Shown piece by piece: positions 1 through 13,204 of a stretch of DNA of 64,000 bases. Origin of the DNA: Hyaloraphidium curvatum (taxonomy: Eukaryota; Monoblepharomycota; Hyaloraphidiomycetes; Hyaloraphidiales; Hyaloraphidiaceae). Each line of letters begins with the position of its first letter. The stretch's first letter is position 1. Location of the stretch: NCBI GenBank assembly GCA_025558095.1, contig JAIVFI010000002.1:434001-498000 (forward strand), written 5' to 3'. The translations under genes were made by a program, and so were the position numbers. The notes beneath the pieces are model-generated. The model had not been told where the DNA came from, searched no databases, and worked only from the letters and a program-made list of their open reading frames with translations.

Positions 1-1564
1 GATTATGCCTCCCAGAACGTTTCCCTTATCAAGGCCCCAATTCTCGACGATCTTGGCCAGGTGGGGCTTCAATCCCCTCTTGATGCTGCCGTTCGTGTCC
101 GGGACGCCATCCATGCAAAGAGTCAAGAATTCTTCCTCAGAGACGGCTGCAGAGAGGTCCACATTGCGTCCGGCCGTAGTGGCAGCCCAGATCTGGGGCA
201 AGAATTGGCGGGTCAGAGTGCAGTCGCACAAGGAGGCGCCCCCATCCGCGCGACCTACCCGACCCAAAAGCGCGTTCCTCGATGCCAGTCCTTCCGCCTG
301 CACTTCAGCGCCATTTTCCTGAGCGGGAGCCGCGTGTTCGGCCTCCGGCGTGGGGTCCAACCGGTCGGGAACTGCGCCGCCCCGTGAAATGAGCCCCGCC
401 GCCGCCGCCGCGTCCTCGCCCCTTACCGTGCTCGCTTTCGCCCTTGCAGTGCCCTGCGTCATGCTCAGCGCGGTTTCTGCACATTCTTGCTGTTCTAGAC
501 GCGATTGTGTGTCGTTTTCGTTTTCTCTTGCTCGGCGAATCCGATCAGCCTCTTCCTCGCTCAACCTCACGCAGTGCCGAAACGTCGGCCCCAAATCCAT
601 CGCCGCAATTTCGGCAATCGCCCTTTCTATCGATCTGACCAGCTCCTGGACCGTGGACGGGCAGTCCTTGCGGACCCTGCTCTTGATAATCCAGAACACG
701 TGTCCAGCAGGGTCAAACTCGGGCGATCGCGGCCTCAAATAGACAATATCCAGGCCGTTCCTGCGAGCTACTTCCTGGACTGCTTGGTAGGCCTTGCCAG
801 TTTTCTTTTCGACGCAAGATCGGGACCCGTCGGGCCTCCGGACGGTCTGCCAGGGGGAGCCGTGGAAGCCCGCGTTGTCGGCGATGACCTTGACGGGACC
901 AGTGCTATCGCCCGCCTTGACGGAAGGCGCAGAATCGCTCGGTGGTCATGTTGCCCTCGTAGATCACATAGGATACTATGTTGCCGCCAAAGTTGCCCTC
1001 CCTCGGCGTCATGGAGACGCACAGGCAGAGGAACAGTTTCTTCCCGCGACCGGAAGGCAGCTCGATGACCGCACGCTCTCCCTCGGAAGCATAGCCGTAG
1101 GAAAGGGGCTCGTTGATGTGGAACGACGACTCGTCGAGGGCGAGCAGGTTGCCCGACGCGGCTGCAGCCTGAATGGCCTCGTTGAAGTCGAGATGGCGCT
1201 GCGGCTGCTCCAGTCGCTCCACGTTCCTGATAGTTAGCCGCTTCCGAGTAATCTTTCGCGCCCGAAGCAGCCGCGAGACGTGCTGCTGACAGATGGAGAC
1301 GCCGAACTCCTCCTTCACAGCCCTTGCCAGCTCCTTCTGCGTCACGACGACCCTGCTCGTCGCCATCTTGACGATGAAGTCGACGACTCCAGCTGTCACT
1401 TTACGGGGTTGTGCCGAGCGTTCCCCCGACCGAGGAGCGTAGCCGTCCCGAAGGTAGTTGCGGACCATTCTCGGCGAGACCTCAACGACGGCGCCAATTT
1501 CGGCGACGCTCATCTGAGTGCGCTGCCGCAAGCGCTGGGCAACGAGGTGCTTTGCGATTGACAT
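1..1564 (-). pseudogene. Tc1/mariner-IS630-like DDE transposase, frameshifted and running off the left edge
   Basis: DNA transposase on the minus strand, starting at an ATG at 1564 (MSIAKHLVAQRLRQ). An N-terminal helix-turn-helix region (SVAEIGAVVEVSPRMVRNYL) and a second HTH (QKELARAVKEEFGVSICQQH) are followed by the first catalytic Asp in LLALDESSFHINEP. Near 920-924 the frame breaks: the reading before it ends in a stop at 905, while the neighbouring frame continues with VKVIADNAGFHGSPW, which holds the second Asp, and then SPEFDPAGHVFWIIKSR. A single extra base explains the break. Where Tc1/mariner enzymes usually carry the third acidic residue (NPIEN/H), this copy reads DPAGH, so the acid appears lost. 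The second frame then stays open, acidic and low-complexity, to position 1. The longer reading upstream of 1564 (to 2107) does not look like protein. Frameshift plus missing acid suggest a dead copy; the frameshift alone could be a sequencing error. Confidence 0.75.
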
Positions 1565-1864
1565 TGTCCCGCAGGTTTGGTTGAACGTGCGCGGCGCGAC
1601 CTTGCGGAAATACAGGGAGAGGCACTTGTGGAACTGCACCACGCAGTTGACACGCAGTTGAACCCGCGCCCGATGGCGAGCATTCTCGCGGAACGCGTTG
1701 AAGAAATCCAGCGCGGGTCGAATGGCGCTCAAAGTAGCTTTAACTTGCTCGTTCGCGAGCTTATGCGGATCGCGGACCGCTTCCCAGGGGGCCTGAGCGA
1801 CTCTGTCATTCGTGGCGAACTGGAGCAGGTGCAACCTATGGCAGCCACGAAGTTGTGCTCCTGA

Positions 1865-4096
1865 TGCATTGAAGTCGGCAGGTCGTATCCAGAGGACCAA
1901 GACGGACCCACGGTCAGCGCCGGCGGACTGTTGCGTATCCGCAATCTCACGGACTTTGCAGAGAGCGAACAGGCGGTCGGGGCATCGACTTCCGGAGCTG
2001 CTTACGCGGAATACGAGGCAAAGCTGCGAATTGTACCTGGCACAGAATTGCCCGTGCTGGTGCTCGAAGACAGGAGCAAGGCCTCGGTTTTCGAAGCTTA
2101 CTTGCACCAGCGCTTCATGCCACTGGCATCACAGCCGTGGCGGAATCTGGTGTTTGGGGTAAGTTGCTGCCCTTCTTGGTGGTGCGTCTCACCGACATCC
2201 TCGCAGGGCACCACAAAAGTGCGTCTTCGGACTACGGGGCAGAAGAGGGCCAGGCTTTTCCCGAGCGAGGATCTATTGTTCCTGCTGAACGATCCCAGCG
2301 AGCTTGATGATGCCGTGGAGTACGTGTCGGCCAGCGCCTGGCCCAGCGGGGGCCGGACGCCTGCCGTAAAGGCGCAAGTCACGCACATTCACATTCCGGA
2401 GACGTTATCGTCACCCGATGGCCCGCTTGAACGCGTTAGAGTCGACCTCTTGAACATTGACGACTCGGGCCCCATGCGCCTCGACTTGTGGGGACCGTCG
2501 GTCCGTTATTCGGACCTGCTGAAGCATGGGCAGCAGTACATCGTCGTGAATCCACTCCTGGAGCTGTCCTCAACGCCTCCGACGTTGGAGTACGCCAGCG
2601 CTACCATCATTTTTCAGATCCCGACCGCGCACCGGAGTCTGGTCTCGCTGCGGAGTCTGGTCTCGCTGATTCCAGGTCGCGCGGCGAAAGACTCTGATTC
2701 CAGGTTGGTTGCTGTGTACAGCTGGAAAGGGAACCTGCGTTTGCCCGGAGGAGCTGAAGGCAATGATCGTCGCTTGTTTGCATTTAGCACCAACGTGTGC
2801 CGGCTTCAGACCCTCGCCGCGAGCACTTCGAGTCGCGTATCGAAGACGCTTGCCGGCTTGCGAGACATGTCTCAACATCCGGAGAGGCTCATGATCTCCG
2901 ATCTCGAAGAAAACATGCGTGGTGTGACTCTTTTGGGAAGGGTCTCGCTCGTGCGTGGGCACGTGAGTGGGGTGGCTCCATTTGGTCGGCGAGGTGCTTG
3001 ATTGTTTCGCAGCTCTCAATGCGGGGGGCGGACAGCGATGATCCAAAGGCCTCAAACGCCTGCATTCGGGTCGTGGACGAGACTGGATGTGAGTTCCTGG
3101 GCATCCTTCAACCCTTCAGCGTCTCGACATTCAGGCCCGCAGCACGGGTCGACGTGACGCTATGGGAAGGGCTAGCTGCGTGCGATTTCGAGCCTGGGCA
3201 CGTTCTGCTCCTCGAGAACTTGTGGTCAAAGCTGAGCGCATCGCGACGTCTCGTGTTGTCGGCGGCTCCAAGACACCAAGCATCATTGAAGAACAGTGGG
3301 TAAAACTGCGCCACGAAAGTGTAAGCCAGCCGCTGATTGCAGACTGTGCAGTCTCCACATCACGATCGCTGCTCTGTTCGCCATGGCTTGTGCGCATGGT
3401 CACTTTGGCCTCAGCACAAGACGCCGAGCTCCTCAACATCACGGCTCGCGCAACGATTGTGGGCTGGAAGGCAGTTGGAGACGCGTTCACGCACCCGATC
3501 CGTAGTTTCTTTGCCCAGTCATGTGCACTTCTCACGGCCTGACACTGCCATTCGCAGACGTCAAGTGCCGACGTCCGCTCAACGAACGAAACGGACCGGG
3601 GTTCTTCTGCAAGCACTGCGATGTCGATGCGGTGGAAGTGGACAACGTGCTTTCCGTCGCCTGGATCCTCGACGATGGGACCCGCCAAATCACCGCCATT
3701 GGACGGCAAAGTGTATCTCATGTCAGTGCAGGAGCCGGCGATCTTCTTTGCGCTCGTGACTCACGCACTCCATCACCCGGCAACTGAATGCTGACCCAGG
3801 AGATCTTGGGAATTTCGCCCAACGAGCTCTATTATCTTGCGGACGCCGAACGGCGCCGGGCGCTTCGTAAAGCTACAGGGACCGAATGGCTTTGCTCCCT
3901 GAGCTACAGTTACGGCGCGGATCGAGAGGTGGAGTTCATCATCGCGGTTCGAGATGGAAGCTCATCGGCAGATCAAGCCCCAGATTTACCTGGACAGCGT
4001 CGTACCTGCTCGAGACCCCGCCCTGTGGTTAATCGATCAGTGTCCGGCCACGCAATCAAGGACCGAAGCTCGCACGTGAACCGACGAAGGTCCTGA
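1865..4096 (+). CDS. MEIOB/RPA1-like single-stranded-DNA-binding protein with OB folds (approximate gene model)
   Basis: Multi-exon gene whose pieces follow the order of MEIOB, the meiotic RPA1 paralogue that binds ssDNA during recombination. OB fold 1 lies around 2420-2620 (DDSGPMRLDLWGPSV, then QQYIVVNPLLELSS). OB fold 2 begins at ISDLEENMRGVTLLGRV and continues across an intron to IRVVDETGCEFLGIL. A CxxC-containing third OB lies around 3560-3710 (GPGFFCKHCD, VLSVAWILDDGTRQIT), followed by ILGISPNELYYLADAERRRA and REVEFIIAV. Clear introns are 2159-2206 (48 nt) and 2963-3012 (50 nt); others near 3300-3355, 3475-3560 and 3710-3800 are probable but not phased. No ATG is in frame at the 5' end, so an upstream exon is likely missing, possibly the open stretch 1577-1864. 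An alternative frame near the end (stop about 4078) also looks coding. Generic RPA1 paralogy cannot be excluded. Confidence 0.55.
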
Positions 4097-4154
4097 AGCT
4101 CGTTTCTCAAGAAAGCACGGACTTGGGCGCGCGTGCCTTCCCCTTATTTTGACT

Positions 4155-4663
4155 TCATTGCTCCCGCCATTGTGTTCCGCATTTCGGATTGGCGCATTTG
4201 TAGAATGTTGTCATGGGTTCGTCCGCGGATCGCGTCTGCACTTGGAAAAAGAAGGCACGCCGGTGCTCGCAGCGCGGACACAAAGCTGCCGAAGGTGATC
4301 AATAGAAAGCCGACCAGATCCAGATAAGCCGAACCATCGGTCTGGTCGACATTCTCCCAGGCTTTCTCCCCGCCGAGCACGTCGTCCAGCTCCTTGCGCT
4401 TAAACGTCGTCTTTGACGCGTGCTGCGATCGGAACCTCCTGTCGGTCCGCGTCGTCACAATAACTGTGGGCGGCACCCACGGTCTTCATGATCTCGAAGA
4501 CATAGGGGCATGTCTGGCAAAAGAACTCCTGCTGTCCGCTGGTGGAACCCGTCCGGAGGAGCAGCAGGTTGGAGCAATGAGGGCAGTACCACCTGCTCCG
4601 GTCAAATGGCAATCGAATCGATGAATGTCTCCGAAGGATCGCGAGTCCGGTGGACACACACAT
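4155..4663 (-). CDS. RPC11: RNA polymerase III subunit C11 (RPC10/POLR3K family)
   Basis: Small zinc-ribbon subunit of nuclear RNA polymerase III, needed for RNA cleavage, termination and reinitiation. The N-terminal ribbon is YCPHCSNLLLL then FFCQTCPYVFEI; the linker is KRKELDDVLGGEKAWENVDQTD. After an intron of about 46 nt comes the C-terminal TFIIS-like ribbon CPRCEHRRAFFFQVQTRSAD, EPMTTFYKCANPKCGTQWRE, which keeps the QTRSADEP loop with the Asp-Glu pair used for cleavage, and a stop at 4155. The junction between YVFEIM and the KRKELDD block (about 4440-4510) cannot be phased with a clean GT..AG pair; an intron with a base error or an unusual splice site is likely. The start at 4663 adds about 24 residues before the first zinc cysteine, more than usual, so a later start or an extra 5' exon is possible. 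Confidence 0.85.
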
Positions 4664-4811
4664 CTGTTTCCTGCGAAAGGTTGAGCCGGCTTCGGTGTGA
4701 AAGGGAACGACGGTGGTAGTATTCGGCGGCCGCGGCCAGGTGCCCACGAAACTGACCGCACTCTCCGTCCCACCGCGCGCCGGCCACTCCTCGTCCGCGG
4801 CTGCTACAACC

Positions 4812-6757
<1,946 letters not shown>

Positions 6758-6851
6758 TGATACCATGTTGTACAGAGCCCTCGCACAGGATTACAGAAGG
6801 ATTATCTGAACGCGGAAGGGGACGGCGGTCCGAAGGGAATCAACCCTTTAC

Positions 6852-8228
6852 ATGCTCCGTTCTCGTACGGCTGCGTTCTTGCCATTCCTTGCCGCCGTTG
6901 CTTTCCTGTTGGCTCGCGAGGGAATTTCAACAACGAACTTTCCTCCACCGCCTCCTGGCAATGTTACTCGGCAAAGAGTGCTGCCAGGCACGATTGGCCC
7001 AGGTGGACCGGGTCGGGCTTGGCTGCTCCTCAACAACGCGCTCCTTTTCAATGGTCAAGTCCTCGTTCATTCAACCTCCCTTCCCATGGGTGCCCAAGCT
7101 TGGTCTTTGTGTTCAAATTTGACGCGCCGCGCCGGAGAATGCGAGGTTGAAGTCCAAGCAGTAGAACGGCTGCCCAACAACGGTTCGTTCACTCAGTACT
7201 TTCACGGCACTACGCTCGTTGCCGGCATTTTCAACTACCCGCATTACGGTCACACTCTCGGGAATGGTGTCTTCAACATCTTTGGCACGATAGTAGAGAC
7301 AGCGGCTTCACAGTCGTTTCACCGGATCGAACGGATTGCGCTCGATGCATGCAACGGAGCATATCGCCAAGCCCATTTGGCTCGCCATACTAGACGTGAC
7401 GGCACTGTGGATGTCCCCCAGCTGGGACCTTTGTTCAGTCTCCTCTCAAACGAAACACTAAGCTGGCGCTACTTGGTAAAGCAATCCAACATGAGCTCGA
7501 TGTTCTTTGAGCGCCTTGTTCTTGGTATTTCGCGTACCCTTGATCACTACAACGTAACTAACCCAAACTTGCTTCGAAGTTTCTCCGAAGTCGCTCGTTC
7601 GGGTCTTGCGCCAGGCAGCGGGGGCACAGCTTCGATATCAGGACCACGGATCCTTGTTGTACATCGAAATCACTCGCGAAGAATCTTGAACGAAGCGGAG
7701 CTACTTTCCAACCTCTCTGACTGGGCTCATGCCCTTCAGCCTCCTGGTGCCGTCAAGTCTACCCTTTTGGAGGGACTCTCAATGGCCCAGACGGTCACGC
7801 TCATGAGACACACGGATGTCCTTATTGGATTGGATGGGACCGGTCTCTTGAATGCAGTGTTTATGAAGTACCCATGTGGCGCCATGATTCGGTTGCAGAA
7901 CTTTGGTGGGGAAACGGTTCTTCCTTCGAAAGGCGAGAACTTTGATAAGGTTGCAAAAGCTGCAGCAGGACTGGCGTTGTTTTGGGAATGCAAAAGCCGC
8001 AGTTGTGCCGGACTCAAAGCTGCCCAGAGCAGAGAAGATGAGATTGCCCTCGAGGCTGCGGATACAAAGAACGAAAGTGCTGTGCAGGACCTCTCCTACC
8101 GGGACAAGTTTCGCTTCGTTGCTGGGCAAGACTTACGCGTTGATTGTGCGGAAGTGCTTCAGCTAGTGCAGCTTGCGTATAGGCGTCTCATTGAGCGTGG
8201 GTGTTTCAGTAGACTTCCTAATACCTAA
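6852..8228 (+). CDS. GT61/DUF563-like type II membrane glycosyltransferase
   Basis: Intronless 458-residue protein. An N-terminal hydrophobic segment (about residues 6-22, AAFLPFLAAVAFLLAREG) would act as signal anchor, placing the rest in the ER or Golgi lumen. The body has the DUF563/GT61 pattern: FNYPHYGHTLGNGVFNIF near residue 130, and later a VLIGLDGTGLLNAVFMKYP stretch matching the family's G-x-H/D-G-x-G-L-x-N nucleotide-sugar-binding region. Many N-x-S/T sites are present. GT61 enzymes transfer xylose, GlcNAc or arabinose; the substrate here is unknown. The start is 99 nt after the tubulin stop on the same strand, and a tubulin 3' fragment follows, so the gene sits between two tubulin segments. 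Lower GC than the tubulin flanks. Confidence 0.7.
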   Translation: MLRSRTAAFLPFLAAVAFLLAREGISTTNFPPPPPGNVTRQRVLPGTIGPGGPGRAWLLLNNALLFNGQVLVHSTSLPMGAQAWSLCSNLTRRAGECEVEVQAVERLPNNGSFTQYFHGTTLVAGIFNYPHYGHTLGNGVFNIFGTIVETAASQSFHRIERIALDACNGAYRQAHLARHTRRDGTVDVPQLGPLFSLLSNETLSWRYLVKQSNMSSMFFERLVLGISRTLDHYNVTNPNLLRSFSEVARSGLAPGSGGTASISGPRILVVHRNHSRRILNEAELLSNLSDWAHALQPPGAVKSTLLEGLSMAQTVTLMRHTDVLIGLDGTGLLNAVFMKYPCGAMIRLQNFGGETVLPSKGENFDKVAKAAAGLALFWECKSRSCAGLKAAQSREDEIALEAADTKNESAVQDLSYRDKFRFVAGQDLRVDCAEVLQLVQLAYRRLIERGCFSRLPNT

Positions 8229-8765
<537 letters not shown>

Positions 8766-8816
8766 GAAATGGCCTACAGAACTACCGAAGACCCGATAAA
8801 ATGGCACAAAACTCCA

Positions 8817-9614
8817 TTACCGCCTGATTGTCGACGCAGGGCGGCCAGCAAGCACAACATCATTGCCGAAGACCTGCCAGGCTACATCGTGTAAGCCATC
8901 TCCCCCTGGCGCGCCATGGGCAGAAAACTGTGGGCGAACACCGTGCCTGCCGACAAGGCGCGGCGCAATCGTCACAACCAGCGAATCCACGAGGGCTGGC
9001 CCCCGACCGACCGCGAGCTCGTCCAGAAGCGCGGCGATCACCGATGCCCCCCCCTCGATCATGACGCTGCGCAGCTCCTCTGCGAGTGCGAGCATAGCCA
9101 TCGCAGCGCGCAAATCTACGCGGCGACTGCCTTCCGCTTCGCTTGGCACGACGATCACCCTGCAACCCGCGGCTTCGAGGTCTCGCCGCCTGCTCTCGTC
9201 GTGCCGTTCGCCTGCCACGAGCACAGGAGGTCCGGAGGGATGCTCCATGAGCTTACAATCCACGGGAAACCGCAGCAGGGTGCTGTCCACAACGACCGGA
9301 CGGGGCTGCCGCACCGCAACGGCAGAACCGTCCCTCCGCGCTGGAGGGAGGTGCCGCACCGTGAGGCTCGGATTGTCGGCCACCACAGTCCCGACGCCGA
9401 CCAGTATCGCATCGTGGTGATTCCGAAGCACGTGGGTCATGATCATCGACTCTGGTCCCGACAGCGCTATCGGTCCGCGTCCGTCCGAGGATTCCGCGCC
9501 GATGCACCCGTCGAGGGACTGGGCAAAAGTCAGCGTCACGTGTGGTCGGACCTGATCCGAGGCTCTGGGAAGATAAGGAGCGAGGAAAATCTCTGCTGCT
9601 TCGAAGGTGTCCAT
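8817..9614 (-). CDS. RIB7: Riboflavin pathway reductase (2,5-diamino-6-ribosylamino-4(3H)-pyrimidinone 5'-phosphate reductase)
   Basis: Complete single-exon 265-residue enzyme of the fungal riboflavin pathway, reducing the ribosyl side chain of the GTP cyclohydrolase II product with NADPH. Family motifs in order: RPHVTLTFAQSLDGCIG near residue 24, GVGTVVADNPSLTVR near residue 72, and MIEGGASVIAALLDEL near residue 187 in the C-terminal part of the RibD reductase-type (DHFR-like) fold. Length matches stand-alone RIB7 rather than the bacterial two-domain RibD. The ATG at 9614 gives a normal N-terminus. Its stop lies about 60 nt from the tubulin fragment, so the two transcripts would converge. 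Confidence 0.92.
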   Translation of the reverse strand: MDTFEAAEIFLAPYLPRASDQVRPHVTLTFAQSLDGCIGAESSDGRGPIALSGPESMIMTHVLRNHHDAILVGVGTVVADNPSLTVRHLPPARRDGSAVAVRQPRPVVVDSTLLRFPVDCKLMEHPSGPPVLVAGERHDESRRRDLEAAGCRVIVVPSEAEGSRRVDLRAAMAMLALAEELRSVMIEGGASVIAALLDELAVGRGPALVDSLVVTIAPRLVGRHGVRPQFSAHGAPGGDGLHDVAWQVFGNDVVLAGRPASTIRR

Positions 9615-9984
9615 AGCTGGCGGCCGGGCTGCGCATCCCGGGCAGCCAGTGCAAACAACACTTCAAATCTCCCCGAAGCGCTGCACAAGGTGAGTTGCGG
9701 AGGGGAAATCAACAAAGCAGAGAGTGTTTTGGCATCGTATGGTCATTCTCGGGCCTCAATCAGTCCTGCATGCGGACTTGGGACGAGGAGGAGACGGCCC
9801 CGCCCGGATGGCCCGAGCGGCGCGGCGCGGCCTGACTTGGAGGCTCCAAGCCTGTTTGATGCCCTTGATTGCACAAAACAGCGCTCTGCTAGTAGCCAAC
9901 GCACCGCAGGCGCAGTACGCCGGCCTTTTCCCCCGGTCTGCAGCTTATCAACAAACACTGACACGACGCTCCCCCAGCCACATC
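9615..9984. other. Divergent intergenic region between RIB7 and the GPI-type gene
   Basis: RIB7 starts leftwards and the surface-protein gene rightwards, so both promoters should lie here. No defined element recognised. Confidence 0.5.
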
Positions 9985-11496
9985 ATGCGCGGCCTCGCAG
10001 CAGCAGCCTTCCTCATCGCCCTCGCGACCCCAAGCTGCTTGGCGCAGGGCTTCAGGGAGAGCGCGCAGATCCCCCTGAACGACACCTCGACGGGCTGCGC
10101 CTGGTGTGTCATCGGCGTGAACCTCGTCGGCGGGAGTGAGCCGAGAGAGATACCCGCCGCTTCGTACTTTTACGAGAGAGCGACGCTCACTGCGTAAGTT
10201 TGTTGGCACAGTTCCACGGGCACCGCTGATCGTATCTCATAGTTCGTCGAACGTCACCACGAACTTGACAATCCTCTTCACGCAAAAGCAAGAGATCCAG
10301 AACGGCTCTGCCGGGTCGTCTGGGTCCGAGTTGATGGGCAGGATCCTGGCCGAGACCGACGGGCGGCTCGTCAACTGGGTGAACGCAGTCAACAACGGCT
10401 GGGCGTACAGCGGCCTCCGGATTTCCTCCTCCAACGCATCTGCAGACCTGGCGATTACACTCAAGCTCAACGCACTCCAGTTGCAGGGTGCCCGGAACAA
10501 CTCCGTCTTCCAAGGCGTGCCGGGCCGTTCGCTTGTCTTGTTCCGATTCGACCGCACCCTGAGGAATGTTGTTGGTCAACCGATCAGGAACGCGCTGAAC
10601 CTGAACAACGTCGAGAACCGTGGTCTCTGGGAGTACACCTACAGTCTATCCGAGGGCGAGTACATCTTCGTCGCGGTGAGTTGTGGGCCGTCGTCCGCAC
10701 GTGAGAAAGCTCTGAACATGCTCGCGTAGTACCCCAACACCTCCCGAATCCCTCAGGAGCTCACGAAAGATGTCTTTGTTCCTGGCGATTCCATCTATCG
10801 GACCTTCGGGTTCTGGCTGAAGAACCAGGTCCCGGCATCCACATTTGAAAAACTCTCTGTTGGACTCGCATCCGGCGAGCCTACCCAAATGGTCGTCGAT
10901 ACTGCCGTGGCCCAGACGGTGCCCAACAGTACCTACACCCTGCTGCCTAACGCAGCCTGGCAGATCCTCACGAATCCGGTGGTTGGACCCACCCAATTGT
11001 CGTCGAAGATAATGTACGCATACGACCAAGCAGACACCGCGGTGATTCCGGTAAGTGCGAAGTAGGTCGACGCCCGGCATTCATGCTGACCAGGGTGCAA
11101 TCCGATTAGGTGCAGCGCATGAACTTTGCTTTCTTCAACGGCACGGATTACGAGCCCCTGCCTTCCTACTACGATGGCAACGTGAGAGCTCGCCGTCTTC
11201 TCGGCGATCATTGCTGACACGGAGCACAGACACTCTTCACCAACGCCACCTTCGTTGGCAACGGCTGGACATCCCTCGCGATCACGAACCAGATCGGTTC
11301 CAACTTCTCCATCCCGGCCCCGACTACGAGCGCGACGGCATCCGCAACAAGCACCATGACCAGGACGGCATCGAAGACCATGCGCCCCGACGCCATTCCG
11401 GATGCGACAACGCAGGGAAGCGGTGCAAGCCGCCTGGCCTTCTCCCTTCTCCAGCTCGTGGCCCTGATGCTGACGGTTGCAATCATGCAGCTCTAG
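9985..11496 (+). CDS. Secreted, probably GPI-anchored surface protein (unknown function)
   Basis: Five exons: 9985-10193, 10243-10675, 10730-11050, 11110-11181 and 11230-11496, totalling 1302 nt or 433 residues. The N-terminus MRGLAAAAFLIALATPSCLA is a classical signal peptide. The central part has several N-x-S/T sites and no domain I recognise. The C-terminus has a Thr/Ser-rich stalk (SIPAPTTSATASATSTMTRT), then small residues GSGAS and a terminal hydrophobic segment LAFSLLQLVALMLTVAIMQL, the arrangement of a GPI-attachment signal. Convergent with another protein of the same architecture 530 nt away. Likely a cell-wall or plasma-membrane protein. Confidence 0.8.
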
Positions 11497-12027
11497 TATT
11501 TGCGAGAATTGAGTGTATGATAATCCCATCACCAAGTGTGCCGGCAAACGGAGGGAGAGGCGTGATGATTTTCCCGTCAATCTCCCCGTCCCCACCATCC
11601 CCGCTGCTACTGCGGAGGGGAGAGGAAAGCCTCCACGCTTTCTATTTAGCGGACATTGCGAATTTCGCGGATGTGTCGGCCGACGGACAGGACGACGCGG
11701 GGTGCAGCAGCGGGAATACTGGCTCGGCTCACATGGAAGCTGTCGCCGCGATGTCCGTGACCCTGCTACGTCGCCACGCGCGCATCTGAAGTGAGTTTGA
11801 AACGAAGCTGAATCGGATGGAGAACGCGCTCGTAGTAGCGCGTACGGCAACGCGACCTGCGGGCCGGCGCGTGCTCCAGCAGATGATGACTACAGATTAG
11901 GGACATCTGAGCTCTTTGAGGAAATCTGACCAGTGGAATGATAGTCCTGATGCTGCGAAGGCGGCGCGCGCGGGACAGCGGCTACTGGGGACCTGATTCA
12001 TTGATTCATTTTCGTTCCCGCACCAGA
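11497..12027. other. Convergent 3' intergenic region, no gene recognised
   Basis: Lies between the stop codons of two convergent GPI-type genes. Short readings here look random; no RNA gene seen. Confidence 0.5.
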
Positions 12028-13204
12028 TCATCCAAGCAGCAATCCGATCAGGGCCGCTACAAGCATTGCTGCAGTCGAGTTCAGGCGGACAGCACTGTTG
12101 TCTGTGGTGGTTGCGGTTCGCGTGGTCGTCGCCGTGGGAACGCTCGTTGCAGAGGTGCCACTGGACGACGTCGACGAAGCTGAGCTCGGGACGGTCGTCG
12201 ACGTTCCCGATCCCGGCGCCACAGTTCCACCGAAGCCGCCCGTTGTCGGAGCGCCGGTAGCTTGACTGCCCCCCGATGCTGTTGTCGAGCTCAGACTCGA
12301 GGTCGACGATACAGTCGCCGATGCGGCCGGCATCGTGGTGTTCCGGAAAAGCGCGAGCACAAATTGGCTCACGTCCGATGGTAGATCGGCGAACGGAACG
12401 AAAGCCAGGATTGCCTGCATAGACATCAATCAGATGGCAAGTCTCAAGCCACAGCATGTCACATACGTTTGCTTCCGAATCGTAAAGGGTGTAGTCCGCC
12501 CCGCTTACGAACGTGAGAGGAATCGAGGGCCCAGAGAACCTGTCCATGGAGCTGTTAGCATTGAAAGTTGGCGCTGTCTGACTGGATGCGCACCCCCAGA
12601 TCAAATCCGATGCATCCTGGAACTCGCTGCCATCGTAGCGGAGGAATAACCAACCATCCATGGGTTTGGGGAGCAAGAGATCGATCTGCCAGTAGTTCGA
12701 TCCCACGGCACTGTCGATCCCGACTTGGCCGGGATCGCGCTCGTAAAGGACCGCCTCATCCGAACGGCGGAAGTGAGCTCCGACTGTCCCCGTCGTCTCC
12801 GGCGTTCCGGTGCTGCCGGTCGCGGACGCAAAGGTTTGTGATTGACTCGTCCCGGGAGTTGGATGTATCGTCACAGTAGAGGTGGGAGCGGGCGCGAGCA
12901 CCTCCTTGTAAACCTTCATTGCACTCTCTGTGCCGGTCGCGAAGCCGACCCAGAGTTTGTAAACGCCCTCGGAATCCCGCAAACGCCAGATACGGAGGTA
13001 GTCCGGCTCGTTGTTGATGTTGATCTGAACGGTCGCGATAGTCAGGCGGCGCGTGAACCCGGGTTCGAGTTGTCCCACCCATGACCCGTACTCGGCTTCC
13101 CCGTCCGGGACGTAGACGGTGCCAGCAACAGGCGCGTAGGTTCCATGAGTGGCTCTAGCTGCCACAAGAAGCCCTAGAAGAATGGCAACTGTCCACCTTC
13201 GCAT
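12028..13204 (-). CDS. Second secreted, probably GPI-anchored surface protein (unknown function)
   Basis: Two exons, 13204-12467 and 12414-12028, separated by a 52-nt intron (GTATGT..GCAG); 374 residues. MRRWTVAILLGLLVAARATH is a signal peptide. The N-terminal domain (YAPVAGTVYVPDGEAEYGSW onward) and the region containing NYWQIDLLLPKPMDGWLFLR match no family I know. The last 100 residues are Ser/Thr/Gly/Pro-rich (SSLSSTTASGGSQATGAPTT), ending in NSTAAMLVAALIGLLLG, a GPI-type tail. An in-frame ATG lies further upstream at 13426, but starting at 13204 places the signal peptide at the N-terminus. Shares architecture, not obvious sequence, with the convergent gene at 9985-11496. Confidence 0.8.

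Noticed and set aside
1565-2107. Upstream extension of the transposase reading frame to 2107
   Set aside because: Composition is random, no domain is visible, and the ATG at 1564 begins the helix-turn-helix region directly.
9253-9666. Minus-strand reading overlapping RIB7
   Set aside because: Alternate frame of a clearly recognised enzyme; no independent protein pattern.
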